From positions 58,458 to 122,457 of the forward strand of contig CACRXP010000545.1 in NCBI GenBank assembly GCA_902702965.1: a DNA stretch of 64,000 nt, written 5' to 3'. This stretch comes from Spirometra erinaceieuropaei. Lineage: Eukaryota; Platyhelminthes; Cestoda; Diphyllobothriidea; Diphyllobothriidae. Position numbers and translations under genes: made by a program. The notes under the pieces were generated by a model. It saw only the letters and a program-made list of their open reading frames with translations, searched no databases and was not told the DNA's origin. Of this stretch, positions 1 to 12,730 are shown one piece after another (the stretch's first letter is position 1; each line of letters opens with the position of its first letter).

Positions 1-170
1 AGACCCGCGAGTGCAACAATTACGCTACTCTGATGATGGAAAGGAGGAAGTTTCCGAAACGTCAGTTCGAATACAATATGGTCCATAGATTCGCCCTCTC
101 TTCTTATTTGTCTTCTTCGGGAGATGATGAAGGCGATACAATGTCTGGACCTCGAATCTTTACGCATATC

Positions 171-171
<1 letters not shown>
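1..171 (+). mobile_element. Penelope-like element 3' end (last codons plus 3'UTR)
   Basis: This is the 3' end of a PLE of the same family as the copy ending near 46720. The first bases read in frame as the end of the ORF (A-T-I-T-L-L-stop, stop TGA at 31-33). The following about 140 bases match 46570-46715 almost base for base. The element runs into a (TA)n tract, the kind of target PLE GIY-YIG endonucleases are known to use. The window edge cuts off the rest of the ORF. Confidence 0.7.
24..70 (+). ncRNA. Putative minimal hammerhead ribozyme of the PLE
   Basis: The core blocks CTGATGA (30-36), GAAA (56-59) and GTC (61-63) appear in hammerhead order. Helix II is GGAAA with TTTCC, after one unpaired T. 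Helix III is only A-U and C-G with no loop. Helix I has three pairs (ACT before the core, AGT after GTC). Cleavage would fall after base 63. PLEs are known to carry hammerheads with tiny helix III, which may work as dimers. The core overlaps the ORF stop codon TGA. Activity is inferred, not shown. Confidence 0.55.

Positions 172-210
<39 letters not shown>
172..210. repeat. (TA)n tract between two PLE 3' ends
   Basis: About 39 bases of alternating TA. A plus-strand PLE 3' end abuts it on the left and a minus-strand PLE 3' end on the right, so two elements appear to have used the same TA-rich target in opposite orientation. Confidence 0.9.
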
Positions 211-215
<5 letters not shown>

Positions 216-315
216 CGTGAATTTTCAGGTCCGTTATACCAACCCGTCGTCCGCCGAAATGAAGAGTGTGAGGGTGATAATCGCACTGGTGTACTAGGAA
301 GACATCGAGAAGACA
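211..315 (-). mobile_element. Minus-strand PLE 3' tail with decayed hammerhead
   Basis: Reading the minus strand, this matches the PLE tail seen at 46905-46950, 47842-47887 and 20834-20880. The hammerhead core is damaged: the block equivalent to CTGACGA reads CGGACGA (minus strand of 247-253), so the invariant U is lost. The helix II hairpin and the GAAA block remain. It is probably inactive. Confidence 0.5.
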
Positions 316-487
316 CCTAGATAATTGTTAAAAGCCCATATATATATGCGTAATTAAACATATCAATAGTGTTTCGCATAAATTATCCCATTCATTTTCA
401 CCAAGGGAGTATGAAGAATAAAAAGAGGCGATTTCAAGTGCCGCACTGTATTTGTGTTGACGTTTCCGAAGTTTCGTTATTGCATAA

Positions 488-1113
488 TTAGAATAATGGA
501 GTATCTTTTCCTGCCAGCCTAGATTCCTTCTCTCTCTCAGCCTGTCTTGGGTTATAGGCATGCCAGACGCACGAACGCTGCTCTGTCTTCTGGCTAATGA
601 CTATCTTTGGTCTCTCCGTGGCCAACCGCTGGCACACTCGTGTCACCTCTGCCCCCTGTCCGGCTGTCGTAGTCGCAGCAACTTCCATGTGTTCTTGGGC
701 TCTCGCCTCACCCCTCACCTCCGGCCGACGCTCTCCTTCTGCTGTGAATGTGGCAACTGTTGTAGGAGTCGCGACTTTTTTCGCCTGTGCTGTCGGCCCT
801 ATTTCGATGGGCTAGAGTCGTCTACGTAGCACCTGGTACGCCGAATGAAGATCCCTAGTACTGTTGATTTTGCCAACCGAGGACTAACTTTTGAAAACCA
901 GTCTGATCATTTTGTTATTGGTTCGGACGATGGCGCTTGCTTTCCCGAAGACGAAACTGTGCTTCTCCTGCTGTATGTGCCCATATACCGGTGACAGTCT
1001 ATCCTCGCGGTTGAATGCATGTTGGTGTTCATGCAGTCGTATGCAGAGGCATTTACTGCTCCACCATCATACTTCGAGCTGCAGTTTTGGAAAGGTATGA
1101 TGTAGACCACTTA
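488..1113 (-). pseudogene. PLE GIY-YIG endonuclease and C-terminal tail relic
   Basis: This is the inverted copy of the relic at 12105-12730. On the minus strand the upstream part carries the start of a GIY-YIG domain (VYIIPFQNCSSKYDGG, in place of the usual VYxIPCxxCxxxYVGET). A frame change follows, then the R-x-H-E-H and F-V-F-G-K-A-type blocks, a stop, and the tail ending YNPRQAERE with a stop at 488. Frameshifts and stops make it non-functional. Confidence 0.65.
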
Positions 1114-1569
1114 GAATTCTCCCGTTCCTGATAGTGGATCATTGGAACTCATAAGCCTGACATTAATGCTCGCTTACGATCATCAGCGGTCATTACTCTG
1201 AAATAAGCACTGACAGTTATGGCATAAATGTGTAAATCCTCAAGAGCATTGCGTCCTGATTGTGTCAATAGTCCACAGGTAAGCTGAAATTATCCTACGG
1301 AATTTTTTGACTAACGATATCAGAACGCATCACTACGGTACGGAGAACTGAGATTTGACTTACAAAACTGTCGCAGACTCACAAACCTTGACCCCTTGTG
1401 GTTACGCCGGTGACGAAAGACACTATTCTCATCATTCAGGCTTCGAAATGCCGCATTGTTAATTTCCCATTTCCTTGAGGTATCTGTACCATCCTCGACG
1501 CAATAGCCACCACGAGGTCAATTTATTTCTTTTCCTGGTATGTACAGTTAAATTCCGGCAGAATATTCG

Positions 1570-2203
1570 GTCGGACAATTGTATGTAGCCTGGACTATGC
1601 AAGCGAACGGAAGGTCGGTGTCATGCGGGATCGGTGGGAAGAGGGGGTTTTAAGGGTGGGGAAAATGGGGAACCTGCGCCGATTAAGTGCACCCAACGCC
1701 TACGCGCCTAGCAAACTGGCGCGGTAGCCGCATGGAACGCGATATGGGAGGCCCCCCAACGATCAAATACAACCCGGCAGTTTCGTAAAGGCAGGGGGGG
1801 TGGGGGGTATTAGCCTGTTAACACGACTGACTTGCGGGTAAAAGCATAATGTAAAGAGTTGGTGAATCGCAATCCGCAAAGGGCAGGGATTTCGCCTTTT
1901 ACTGAAGATTTCCGTGTGGGGGTTGCAATGCAATGTGCCCATATAGACAGTCTTACAGCGCCTCGTTCTCGGGGCGGTTACAGTGAAGGAGAAAGTCTTC
2001 CTGACAGACCCTGTACGCCGAATAATGCAAAAATAGCTGCAGCAATAACATGAAGGACTTTACAGCATAACCGCCCTTCCTTCGCCCAATTGGCAGTTGT
2101 AAGTATGAAACCTAATAAAAGCACGTCTACTGATAGGAAGCAAGCACGTCAACAATGTTCACTCATAATTCCAGGCTACACGCATTTGTTTCGTCGAATA
2201 TTC
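1570..2203. mobile_element. Non-autonomous DNA transposon with 8-bp target duplication
   Basis: A 634-bp segment is present in this arm and absent from the matching place in the other arm (around 11605-11615). It is flanked by the perfect 8-bp repeat GAATATTC (1562-1569 and 2196-2203), and the empty site has one related copy (GAATATGC). Imperfect terminal inverted repeats share TGTAGCCTGGA near both ends. No transposase ORF is seen. Bases 1860-2010 recur in inverted orientation at about 27180-27310. The 8-bp duplication suggests hAT, Merlin or P-like mobilisation, but the superfamily is not resolved. Confidence 0.7.
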
Positions 2204-3386
2204 TTACCTACAAAGACAAGGGAGAATGTCTTGTCCTTTTCCCTAATAATATTCTGCGTATATTATGCATCGCTGTGCGGTTGCTGGTTAGGCTCGAGAG
2301 AGAGAGTCCGTAAGGCACAACGGAACGAGTGAGTTTCGTAATAACGATTGGTGAGCGTCCCTTTACCACAGTTAAATTACGTCCGTTTATTCCCGACATA
2401 AGCATAAAGAGTTCATAAAATTATTCCTTGTTTAAACGACATAGTACTCGCTCTCCTCATTCAGAACAACTTCCACAAGTTCTGCATAACAAATGCACTG
2501 AAATCACCTCCCATAATGACAGGATGCCTGGTTATTTATCTCTCTATTTGCATGGCCTCATTTTAAGGTGCATGGCGCTGAATCTGCAGCTCGCAACCCA
2601 GGCAGTAATTTCTTCATCTGGCGATGAGCAAGTGTTTATTCCTGTTTCCTTGTAGGACGCAAGGTCCCAGTTTCATGAAAACTAACGAAGACCGCACAAT
2701 GTCACTAAACTCCTGTCAAAAACCCTTAGTCAGTAATGCCGTCATTTCTCGGAGTGCAGTTTTTATCCTGAATAAACCTGATTACCCAAAGCAAACCAAT
2801 TGTATAGGTGCATTTCTTCACGCCTTGCTTGCTTCGTACTCTGAATTAACTTAAATAATCTCTGCAAACTTATACTTAACATAATTATTGCTGTTATTAT
2901 TGTCATTATTACAAAGGTTTCCCTGTCGTCGAAATGTCCACCTGCTTCTGTCAGGCTTACAGATACAGTGGACAGGACCAACATACCCAGGATTCGGCTG
3001 GCCAGCCTTTTCCAGCCCTGCTTACGATTGCGCCAAAAATAGTCCTTTTCCTTCCCTTTTTAAGATTTGGCTTGTGTCGCGCTTTAATGCATTCCTCGTC
3101 GATTGCCTAATGCCGGCTTACGATTGCGCCAAAAATAGCTGGTTTTTTGCGTTTCAACTCTCATCCCCCCTGCTGACCAACCTATGACCAGAATAGGTGG
3201 GAGAAAATGCCTTTCGAGTGGTCACTTAGAGAAAAGTCTGTTAATGGTTTGTCCTGGAATGCACTCAGCGACGATTACCATTGTCGTTCAGCTTTTTCCG
3301 AAAGATAATGCAAATTATTTAGAATCTAAAAGGTGCCTTCAGCATAAAATGAAAGATTTTGCCCTAATCGAGAAGATAGCCGTTCC

Positions 3387-3513
<127 letters not shown>

Positions 3514-4380
3514 TATGCCCTCTAATAGCTGTGTCATGCAGTGAAGTTGTGCGTGCCTCCAAGGCACAAAGATCAACCGGGCCTATCCTACTAAACTTTA
3601 TAAATTGCGGCATTAGAACGCGTCTCTCTGAGACGTATGGTAGGCCAGTTCAGGAATGCTGCTCGCTTTTATTGAACCTCCTACGTGTTGGTAAGCGGAA
3701 GAAAATAGAGTGTTTCCAGTATCATTCCACCAAAAGGGTCTCACCTCTGGAACAGTGAAATGTGATTACCGAAAACTATGTGGACTCACGAACCTCGGTT
3801 CTTTGTGGCGTCGCCGTTTTATGACAGACGACCTTTTTACGCTTCAGAGGCAAGTGTAGAAACATTTGTTTCTAAAGAGTTGATATTGAGGAGACAATGT
3901 GGTTTTGATTTGGATGCAAAACTGTCCAAATTCCTTCACGCACTGGAAGATTCCATAGAAAAGGATAGTATGCGTCATATACAGGGGCTAAAGCTGAGGA
4001 ACCAAGCATCTTAGCCGGGGTCACTGTTGTCTTTGTCGGTAATAGCATTCTGCATATATCAATTTCCGCTGTGCGGCTATTGGCTGAACTCGAAAGAGAG
4101 CCCCTAAAACACAACGGATAGAGTGAGTTCCGTAAGCACAATCGGTTAGCGGCCCTCCACCACTGATGGAATTTGTTGAAAGTCAAATAATCCTCGACAT
4201 CTCATTCTGTATCTGCTGTAATTTTTTAGGTGGATCACCAATTGTATCTCAAATCACCACAGTACGAAGTATCCCCTACATAACATTCGACACATCCACA
4301 CGTGATGGAAAAATGGCAGGCGACCTGCTCACTCTAAAAATCGGTGTCTTGATTCCATATATTTATTTTAAAGCATAAAT

Positions 4381-4659
4381 GGACAGACTAGGAACAACGT
4401 GGGGCCACTCCAGGCGCGAGAAACCATCCCCCTATAGTCGAGATAAAAGTATGCGTTTTGGAAGACGAAAATGAGATGACTGGACAAGAAATTTATTGGC
4501 CTGACTTTTCAGACTCTCCCTTTGCACAGTTCATTCAGCTGTGCTCGGCAGTTTTGAGGCTCTTTCATTCACATTTGTGTATGAGCTTACGGAGGCGGTA
4601 GGAAACAGATGTAGTTTCCGGCCTAGTAGTGGTAGTAGTAGTAGTAGTAGTCTTCCTAT
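4381..4659. other. Spacer sequence, no gene seen
   Basis: Between the left arm and the inverted segmental duplication. It holds a short TAG microsatellite at 4624-4650. No coding signal or recognisable element. Confidence 0.6.
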
Positions 4660-6714
4660 GTCAATTTGAACTATTGTTTCCGCGTTATCTGCAGGTACTT
4701 TCAACATAATTGAAAAACATTCACGAGCTTGACATATACCTAACCGTAAGCATATCGCCACGATGCCCTTGTATTACAACAGATGAGTGTTTGCGATTTT
4801 GTAGGAATTGTACCATCTTTGGAGTAGTTGCGCACTCATATTGAGCGCATCTTCAACCCACAGCGTCGTCGTTGCCGCTATTTGGATCTCAGTCCGAAAA
4901 CTAATTTGCCCGTATACTTGGCGCTTTCTGGGTCACCAAGTTGGACTTGGCTGGAGGAAGGTATTCTCCTTTCCACTCTTAAATTTCCATGTGTGAATAA
5001 ACCCAAATCTAGAGTTTCACCACTTATGACTGCATAATCACAGAACTAAAGTTGCACAGGGAAGAGGCGGGAGACTTGTTGACTGTAGAAGATCACAATT
5101 TATTTGCCAACGAGATCTGCGTCATCGGATTTTAGGTATGTGTCCCTGAAGCCTAGGAAAATGTTGAGGATGTTGGCATCCTTTGTCAGGTCAGACATTT
5201 GCTGATTAATCAGACATTCATGGGAGTTCACGCAAAAAAGACGACTTGTTCATAGGGCATTAGACAGAACGATGCATCCAATTATAAGTAACATATTTTC
5301 CGACTTACAAATATCCCGTAGAGATCATAGAAAATTGAGCCAGTATTATGGGGATCAGTCAATAAAGAAAGAAGTCCAGGACAGTATCGCAGAGCCATCT
5401 TTCAGATTCACAGTAAATGTCGTCTGAATGCGAAACGCTCTACGCTGATTCACAGGATATGAAGTAAGCTCAAAAATCAGTCTGAATATAGACTCAGTCA
5501 GAAAAGGAAAAAAAATGTCGAAGAATAAATCAAAAATCATATAATTATTGAAATACATACGGAGGTATAAAAAGAAAAAGATAAAGCAGGAGAAGATGAT
5601 CGGCAAAAAGACGTGAGTAGAAAACAAAGGACTGAAGAAGGACTCTCGATATCGAAAGAAAAGAAGAAGACGTAGATTGATCGTCAAGGTATGATTTCTG
5701 CAAAGTAAAAAAAATGCAGGATAACCATCATGAGGATTGCTGCTTGTCTTCCAAAATGCTCTGCCTGCACACTAATCTCACAGGTCGTAATGTGAACACA
5801 TCACTATCATTTTTATACCCGCCCATCTCTCTCTTACTCTCCCGCTGTCTGTCTGCAGACCATTGCAATCTGAGTAAATTCTAACTGCCCAAGGCAGAGC
5901 CTATGGCTGCATCCAGTGGAAAGCTAAGAATTCGTCCTACGACAGGTACATTAAATGGCTGCTTCATGCTCTATGCTCTGCGCTTGGTGTATCTACTTAG
6001 TTAAGAATGCCGTCCGAAGGAGCGGATTAGTGCTTACCTGGTTCATGTTCATCGGGCGTCTCCGAGATCTCGCCTTCAACATCGGTCACGGTACCTGCAA
6101 GGCAATAAATGCAGGGCACAATTCGTCAGGATGAGTGCTTGACTTCAAAAATGCCGTCCGGAGGTGCGGGCTGTTGCTTACCTGATTCAAGTGCTTCCTG
6201 CCTGTCCGGGATTTTGCCTTTTCTTCGTTTGGTTTTTTCCTTAGTGCCTATTTTGCTGTAGATTCTTGTTTTTTGGTAGTTTTCCGATGCCTTTGTTGTA
6301 TTTCTAATCTGTGCTTACATCTTTTTTTGTTATATCGATTTCTGTTTTCCCATCTGTCTTCTGTTATATATTTTACTGTAGCCTTTTTTGGTTTCGATAT
6401 GGAAGAACGCCCTCCAACATCCGATTGTTCGACAGCTGAGGAGGAGTTATTTCACACACTGCCGTTTTCAGAGTATCCGCCGAGCTAACTCCTGCATCAT
6501 AACTTAAACGCTGCAATCGCGTGCACGTGCCCAGCCGTTAAGATAAGACCGGTTTTTACAAGCACCCCGCTTCTTCGCCTTGAGGGTAGGAATAGACTGC
6601 CCTTCGGAACTCTTCAGTGTGCATCTACGCGTTCACTTTTTTCTGTGGGGCAGGTTAAATTGATCGAACAGCTAGGCCCCTATCCATCCTGCGTGGCTGA
6701 ACCAAGGTGGGAGA

Positions 6715-6970
6715 AAGTCCCTTTCTAGCGCATTTGTGGATCACTTGGTTGAGAGTGGCCATCGGGTAGACGTCGCCCGACTCATCGGGTAGACGATAAC
6801 CGAGTCACCTATAGAATTTCGGCCAGATACTCCAAGTTCCTGCGTCAGCGGACACTTGCGACGACAGAGACACTAGCCATATGGCTAACCAACCCAACAT
6901 TGTGCGTTTGTACAGGCGCCAAGGTTCCCCTGCGCAAAGACAAATCCAGCGTAGAATTCTTTGTAAATTG
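6715..6970 (+). pseudogene. Divergent PLE-type C-terminal tail relic
   Basis: The translation contains HLVESGHRVDVARLI, followed by broken pieces matching the cleaner copy at 52855-53090 (minus), which reads HLVDSGHRVDVNRLIYRISA and then a block with TLATTETLAI. Such HLxxSGHxxD blocks are typical downstream of GIY-YIG domains in flatworm PLE-type ORFs. A local duplication of about 22 bases (CATCGGGTAGACG twice) disrupts this copy. The family call is from memory of the pattern only. Confidence 0.4.
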
Positions 6971-8130
6971 AGTTACGCATATAGGCCAAAACAAATTTCG
7001 GTGTATATACGGTACTATTGATAGAATAAGGTAATACTAAAAAAACGTACAACCCTCAACATTGGAAACCCTAGACAAAGCGTTCCTTTGTTACTGTTCG
7101 AGCAAATCGAATTCCCAGCTCAAGGTCAGAATACAAAACGAGTTAATTAAAAGAAGGCCGATGACTTTTGGAAGAGTGCTACAAAAAGGGGGAAGGGGAA
7201 TGTCAACGGGGGCCAAATGTGGAAACAGTTGTGAGGGGGGCGTGGAGAATTCCAAGCGTTGGCCAGCTGGACACAACACCCAGCATGTGTGATTACAACA
7301 GCCACGTCGCGTTACAAAGATAAAAGAGGCACAGCTAGTGATCAGATACCTCCCACCTTTCCCTGGCTCCTGACAGAACTAGACTCTCACCCATGACCTC
7401 TAAACGGTCCTCAACCCTCTTCCCATACTAAATTTTATTGACTGTTTCACTTTTGCTACTCCACTCTCCCCCTTGAATTACTGTACAGGTCCGATGACGA
7501 ATAAACGAGAGCATAAGGCTACCAAACTTGACTTTTTTAAAAAAATATGTAAAGATAACGTGCATCGCAAGTGCTGTAGGACGTCTGTCCCAACCCAGTA
7601 ACCAACGTGGTCTTTCCGCATGAACACTGCTGACATTCATGCAGACAGTAGATGGTCGAATAACTGAGCTTTTCCATGATCAGCCAGTCCCCTCTCTTGT
7701 CTCTGTTAAAGTCCAATAACTTTTTCTAGTGTTAGAGATTTTAGTGCGCACCTTTTCCCGAACTACGGCACCTAGGATGCTGAAGTCAGTCGTCAGCACG
7801 TGGCAACCAGTAATAACAGGGAATTGGACCTAAATGCTGTCCAACCCCTTCCCCTATTACGAACACCGCCTTTTGCCTTCGTCAATTCGATCGTCGTTGG
7901 CGACGATGTCCAACGCGCGCTCCACAGCAAAGGTGAGGGTAGGCCTGGTGACTTGCGTGTGATTCAGTTTCTCGTGAATGTAGACTTGCAAAGCATCTGT
8001 AGCACCCTCTTATCCCCGTCCTGGACTCGGTGTCAAGACAAAGCCAGGAAGACCGGAGACGCGGAGGACGCAGGTGGATGGCACGGTCGAGGCTGCACCT
8101 AGGCGCTACACTCCAAATCCCCCTCTTCTA

Positions 8131-8711
8131 CAGTGCGTGACCGATCTCATGAAATGTTGGCCGAAATTCTGAAATTTGTTTTCGATTAGGAAGGATTACT
8201 TAGGTGGGAGTGCAAAATTGATTAGCTTGCGGCGGCATAATCCTATAGCATTTCCTCATGCGGAAAGCATGCACCTTGTAGACTGAAATCGCTAAAAGCC
8301 GATGCAATGGTAGATCAGGCTCAAAATTATCCGGGAACTGGAAAACTGTTTGAAAACTTGAATATACACTTTCATCGGGTATAAAAAATGAAGACAGGTT
8401 GATTTTCTACCGAACGAGTGTAAGAAGACATATTTTTGTGTACGTTTTCTATAAAATATTCTTGAATTTGTAAAACCATCGGAAATCAATATGAAAAATG
8501 CATGCTACTTCAGTAGTCATATTTGCTGATCGCAGTTTCTGCAGAAGGTCAAAGAGGAGTGCATCCAAACGCCGACATTCTGCTGAGTCCGAAATGCTAT
8601 AGGAGTATGCTGCACGCTAATCAGTATTAAAACCCCACCCAAGTAATCCTTCCTAATCGAAAACACATTTCAGACTTTCGGCCAACATTTAATGAGATCG
8701 GTCACGCACTG
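8131..8711. mobile_element. Non-autonomous TIR element (Tc1/mariner-like), 581 bp
   Basis: Flanked by TA on both sides, with long inverted ends starting CAGTGCGTGACCGATCTCAT and extending through CATGAAATGTTGGCCGAAATTCTGAAAT and beyond. The TA duplication and CAGT terminus fit Tc1/mariner mobilisation. No transposase ORF is seen. A duplicate lies at 48969-49547. The ends are related to those of the elements at 26832, 29737 and 35038 (shared CTCATGAAATGT motif). Confidence 0.75.
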
Positions 8712-9540
8712 TACAACATACATTGGACCAGAATTTTGACCAACAACAAAAAGAGCTGGCGCGGCAAAAGTCGCACCTTGGCTCGGGACTCGCAGTGTGG
8801 TAGTGTCATAAAGGACACATCAGGAAGAAGCCACTGCAGCCTGACACTCCGACCACCAGCCGATCACTCCACGCAAGCACGCATTACTGGGCCGCCTGCA
8901 AGGTCCATGCTGCACCGTAAGTTGGCAACCTTCCAAGCCAAGGCTTTCGGCTCACCCGCATAGTTTCAGATGCGTTAGGTTATTTCTAGTGAGGAAAATG
9001 CGCTGAGTCGTCGACCTCACTCTTCCTTCCCATTCCAATGCCTCAGCCACTGTCCGAGCCGGTCAGCAGACTGGGGCAGGGAATGGGTGCGGTGGCTGAC
9101 GTCGTCTAGTGACCATGTCTGCGCGCGCAACATACACGGCCTGCTCAACCCCCTCCCCCCCACCCCCCCCAACACAAGCACCAGGATTTGGCACAACGGG
9201 GGTTGAGTGGCGTACATCACACATGCGTAGAGTATCGTATGTCACGCAAGGAAGGATCCGCTTTAGCCTGGTTCTCAGTCCACCCGTCTGCCACAAACGC
9301 GCACTCAACTAGACTGACTGCATGGACTGAGTTGGGACGTCAGTCGCTAGCCTTTCAATCCACAGTGCTAGACGCGCCGTGATAGCCTCTGACTTGAATC
9401 ACACATGTAGCAAAAAGGCCGCATGGAAACAACAAAAAAGGAGCTGGCGCGGCCTGCCGCCACACCTGGCTCGGGTCTGGCGTAGTGGTAGTGACATCAA
9501 GAAGAAGCCATTGCACCCCCCCCGTTGTTCCTAGTGTGTC
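8712..9540. other. Duplicated intergenic sequence, no gene seen
   Basis: Most of it is the inverted counterpart of 48318-48968. It includes a C-rich stretch at about 9148-9170 that corresponds to the assembly gap at 48493-48533. No convincing coding potential: overlapping ORFs on both strands here are compositional. Confidence 0.6.
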
Positions 9541-12104
9541 GATTTATGCTTTAAAATAAATAAATGGAATCAAGACACCGATTTTTAGAGTGAGCAGGTC
9601 GCCTGCCATTTTTCCATGACGTGTGGATGTGTCGAATGTTACGTAGGGGATACTTCGTACTGTGGTGATTTGAGATACAATTGGTGATCCACCTAAAAAA
9701 TTACAGCAGATACAGCATGAGATTTCGATGATTACTTGACTTTCAACAAATTCCATCAGTGGTGGAGGAACGCTTACCGATCGCGCTTACGGAACTCGCT
9801 CTTACCGTTTTGTCTTAGGGGCTCTCTCTCGAGTTCAGCCAATAGCCGCACAGCGGAAATTGATATATGCAGAATGCTATTACCGACAAAGACAACAGTG
9901 ACCCCTGCTAAGATGCTTGGTTCCCCAGCTTTAGCCCCTGTATATGACCCATACTATCCTTTCTATGGAATCTTCCAGTGCATCAAGGAATTTGGACAGT
10001 TTTGCATCCAAATCAAAACCACCTTGTTTCGTCAATATCAACTCTTTAGAAACAAATGTATCTACACTTGCCTCTGAAGCGTAAAAGGTCCTCTGTCAGA
10101 AAACGGCGACGCCACAAAGAACCAAAGTTCTTGAGTCCACATCGTTTTCGGTAGTCACATTTCACTGTTCCAGATTTGAGACCGTTTTGGTGGAAAGATA
10201 CTGGAAACACTCTATTTTCTTCCGCTTACCAACGCGTAGGAGGTCCAATAAAAGCGAACAGCATTCCTGAACTGGCCTACCATACGTCTCAGAGAGACGC
10301 GTTCTAATGCCGCAAATTATGAATTTTAGCAGGATAAATCCGGTTGATCTGTGTGCCTTGGAGGCACGTACACTGTCACTGTATGACACAGCTATTAGAG
10401 GTCATTGATGATGATGATAAACGGGACAGCTATCTTCTCGATTTGGGTAAAATCTTTCATTTTATACTGAAGGCACCTTTTAAATTCTAAATACTTTGCC
10501 TTATCTTTCGGAAAGAGCTGAACGACTATGGTAATCGTCGCTGAGATAATTCCAGGACAACCTATTAACATAAGTTTCTCTAAGTGACCACTCGAAAGGC
10601 ATTTTCTCCCACCTATTCTGGTCATAGGTTGGTCAACAGGGGGGATGAGAGTTGGAACGCAAAAAACCAGCTACTTTTGGCGCAATCGTATGCCGGCATT
10701 AGGCAATCGACGAGGAATGCATTAAAGCACGACACAAGCCAAATCTTAAAAAAGGAAGGAAAATGACTATTTTTGGCGCAGTCGTAAACAGGGCTGGAAA
10801 AGGCTGGCCAGCCGAATCCTGGGTATGTTGGTCCTGTCCACTGAATCTGCAAGCCTGACAGAAGCAGGTGGGCATTTCGACGACAGGGAAACCTTTGTAA
10901 TAATGACAATAATAACAGCAATAATTATGTTAAGTATAAGTTTGCAGAGATTATTTAAGTAAATTCAGAGTACGAATCAAGCAATGCGTGAAGAAATGTA
11001 CCTATACAATTGGTTTGCTTTGGGTAATCAGGTTTATTCAGGATAAAAACTGCACTCCGAGAAATGACGGCATTACTGACTAAGGGTTTTTGACAGGAGT
11101 TTAGTGACATTGTGCGGTCTTCATTAGTTTTCATGAAACTGGGACCTTACGTCCTACAAGGAAACACGAATAAACAGTTGCTCATCGTCAGATGAGTAAA
11201 TTACTGGCTGGGTTGCGAGCTGCAGATTCAGCGCCATGCACCTTAAAATGAGGCCATGCAAATAGAGAGATAAATAACCAGGCATCCTGTCATTATGGGA
11301 GGTGATTTCAGTGCATTTGTTATGCAGAACTTGTGGAAGTTGTTCTGAATGAGGAAAGCGAGTACTATGTCGTTTAAACAAGAAATAATTTTATGAACTC
11401 TTTATGCTTATGTCGGGAAAATACGGACGTAATTTAACTGTGGTAAAGGGACGCTCACCAATCGTTATTACGAAACCCTCTCGTTCCGTTGTGCCTTACG
11501 GACTCTCTCTCGAGCCTAACCCGCAACCGCACAGCGATGCATAATATAGGCAGAATATTAATAGGGAAAAGGACAAGACAGTCTCCCTTGTCTTTGTAGG
11601 AAAGCATATTCTGCCGGAATTTAACTGTACATGACAGGGAAAGAAATAACTTGACCTTGGGGTGGCTGTTGCGTCGAGGATGGTACAGATACCCCAAGGA
11701 AGTGGGCAAATTATCAATGCGGCATTTAATAGCCTGAATGGTGAGAATAGTGTCTTTCGTCACCGGCGTAACCACAAAGCATCAAGGTTCGTGAGTTTAC
11801 GACAGTTTTGTAAGTCAAATTTCAGTGTTCCGTACCGTAGAGACGCGTTCTAATATCGTTAGTTTAAAAATTCCGTAGGATAATTTCAGCCCACGTGTGG
11901 ACTTTTGAGACAGTCAGGACGCAATGCTCTTGAGGATTAACATTTTTTTAGAAAACTATATACCCATGTCTTTAATAATTCCTGGCATATTTATGCCATA
12001 ACTGTCAGTGCTTATTTCAGAGTAATGACCGCTGACGATCGTAAGCGAGCATTAATGTCAGGCTTGTGAGTTCCAATGATCCACTATCAGGAACGGGAGA
12101 ATTC

Positions 12105-12730
12105 TAAGTGGTCTACATCATACCTTTCCAAAACTGCAGCTCGAAGTATGATGGTGGAGCAGTAAATGCCTCTGCATACGACTGCATGAACACCAGCCTG
12201 CATTCAACCGCGAGGATAGACTGTCACCGGTATATGGGCACATACAGCAGGAGAAGCACAGTTTCGTCTTCGGGAAAGCAAGCGCCATCGTCCGAACCAA
12301 TAACAAAATGATCAGACTGGTGTTCGAAAGTTGGTCCTCGGTTGGCAAAATCAACAGAACTAGGGATCTTCATTCGGCGTACCAGGTGCTACGTAGACGA
12401 CTCTAGCCCATCGAAATAGGGCCGACAGCACAGGCGAAAAAAATTGCGACTCCTACAACAGTTGCCCCCTTCACAGCAGGAGGAGAGCGTCGGCCGGAGG
12501 TGAGGGGTGAGGCGAGGGCCCAAGAACACATGGACGTTGCTGCGACTACAACAGCCGGACAGGGGGCAGAGGTCACACGAGTGTGCCAGCGGTTGACCAC
12601 GAAGAGACCAACGATAATCATCAGCCAGAAGACAGAGCAGCGTTTGTGCGTCTGGCATGCCTATAACCCAAGACAGGCTGAGAGACAGAAGGAATCTAGG
12701 CTGGCAGGAACAGACACTCCATTATTATAA
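12105..12730 (+). pseudogene. PLE GIY-YIG endonuclease and C-terminal tail
   Basis: Three pieces in order. (1) VVYIIPFQNCSSKYDGG from 12108, the start of a GIY-YIG domain. (2) After a frame change near 12170, RLHEHQPAFNRED, then VYGHI, FVFGKASAIVRTN, LVFESWSS and DLHSAYQVLRRRL, with a stop at about 12405. (3) A tail ORF to the stop at 12728-12730 ending YNPRQAERQ. PLE ORFs normally carry an N-terminal RT and this C-terminal nuclease. No RT lies upstream, so the element is truncated and decayed. The 3'UTR runs to an (AT)n tract. Confidence 0.7.

Larger units (their letters stand above)
4660..9346. repeat. Inverted segmental duplication, partner of 48318-54980
   Basis: The reverse complement of this spacer block matches the right part of the window in collinear pieces. 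For example, 4665-5040 matches 54977-54610, 6660-7000 matches 53140-52870, 7060-7240 matches both 50400-50590 and 52570-52760, 8131-8711 matches 49547-48969, and 9060-9346 matches 48610-48318. The partner carries an extra LINE D and a small duplication. 5100-5700 is also distantly related to 39700-40250. The block holds a PLE-type tail (6715-6970) and a TIR element (8131-8711). Otherwise it is unrecognised repeat sequence. Confidence 0.8.

Noticed and set aside
9063..9382. Overlapping ORFs on both strands (Gly- or Pro-rich)
   Set aside because: They are driven by a C-rich run and lie within duplicated non-coding sequence; no family signal.
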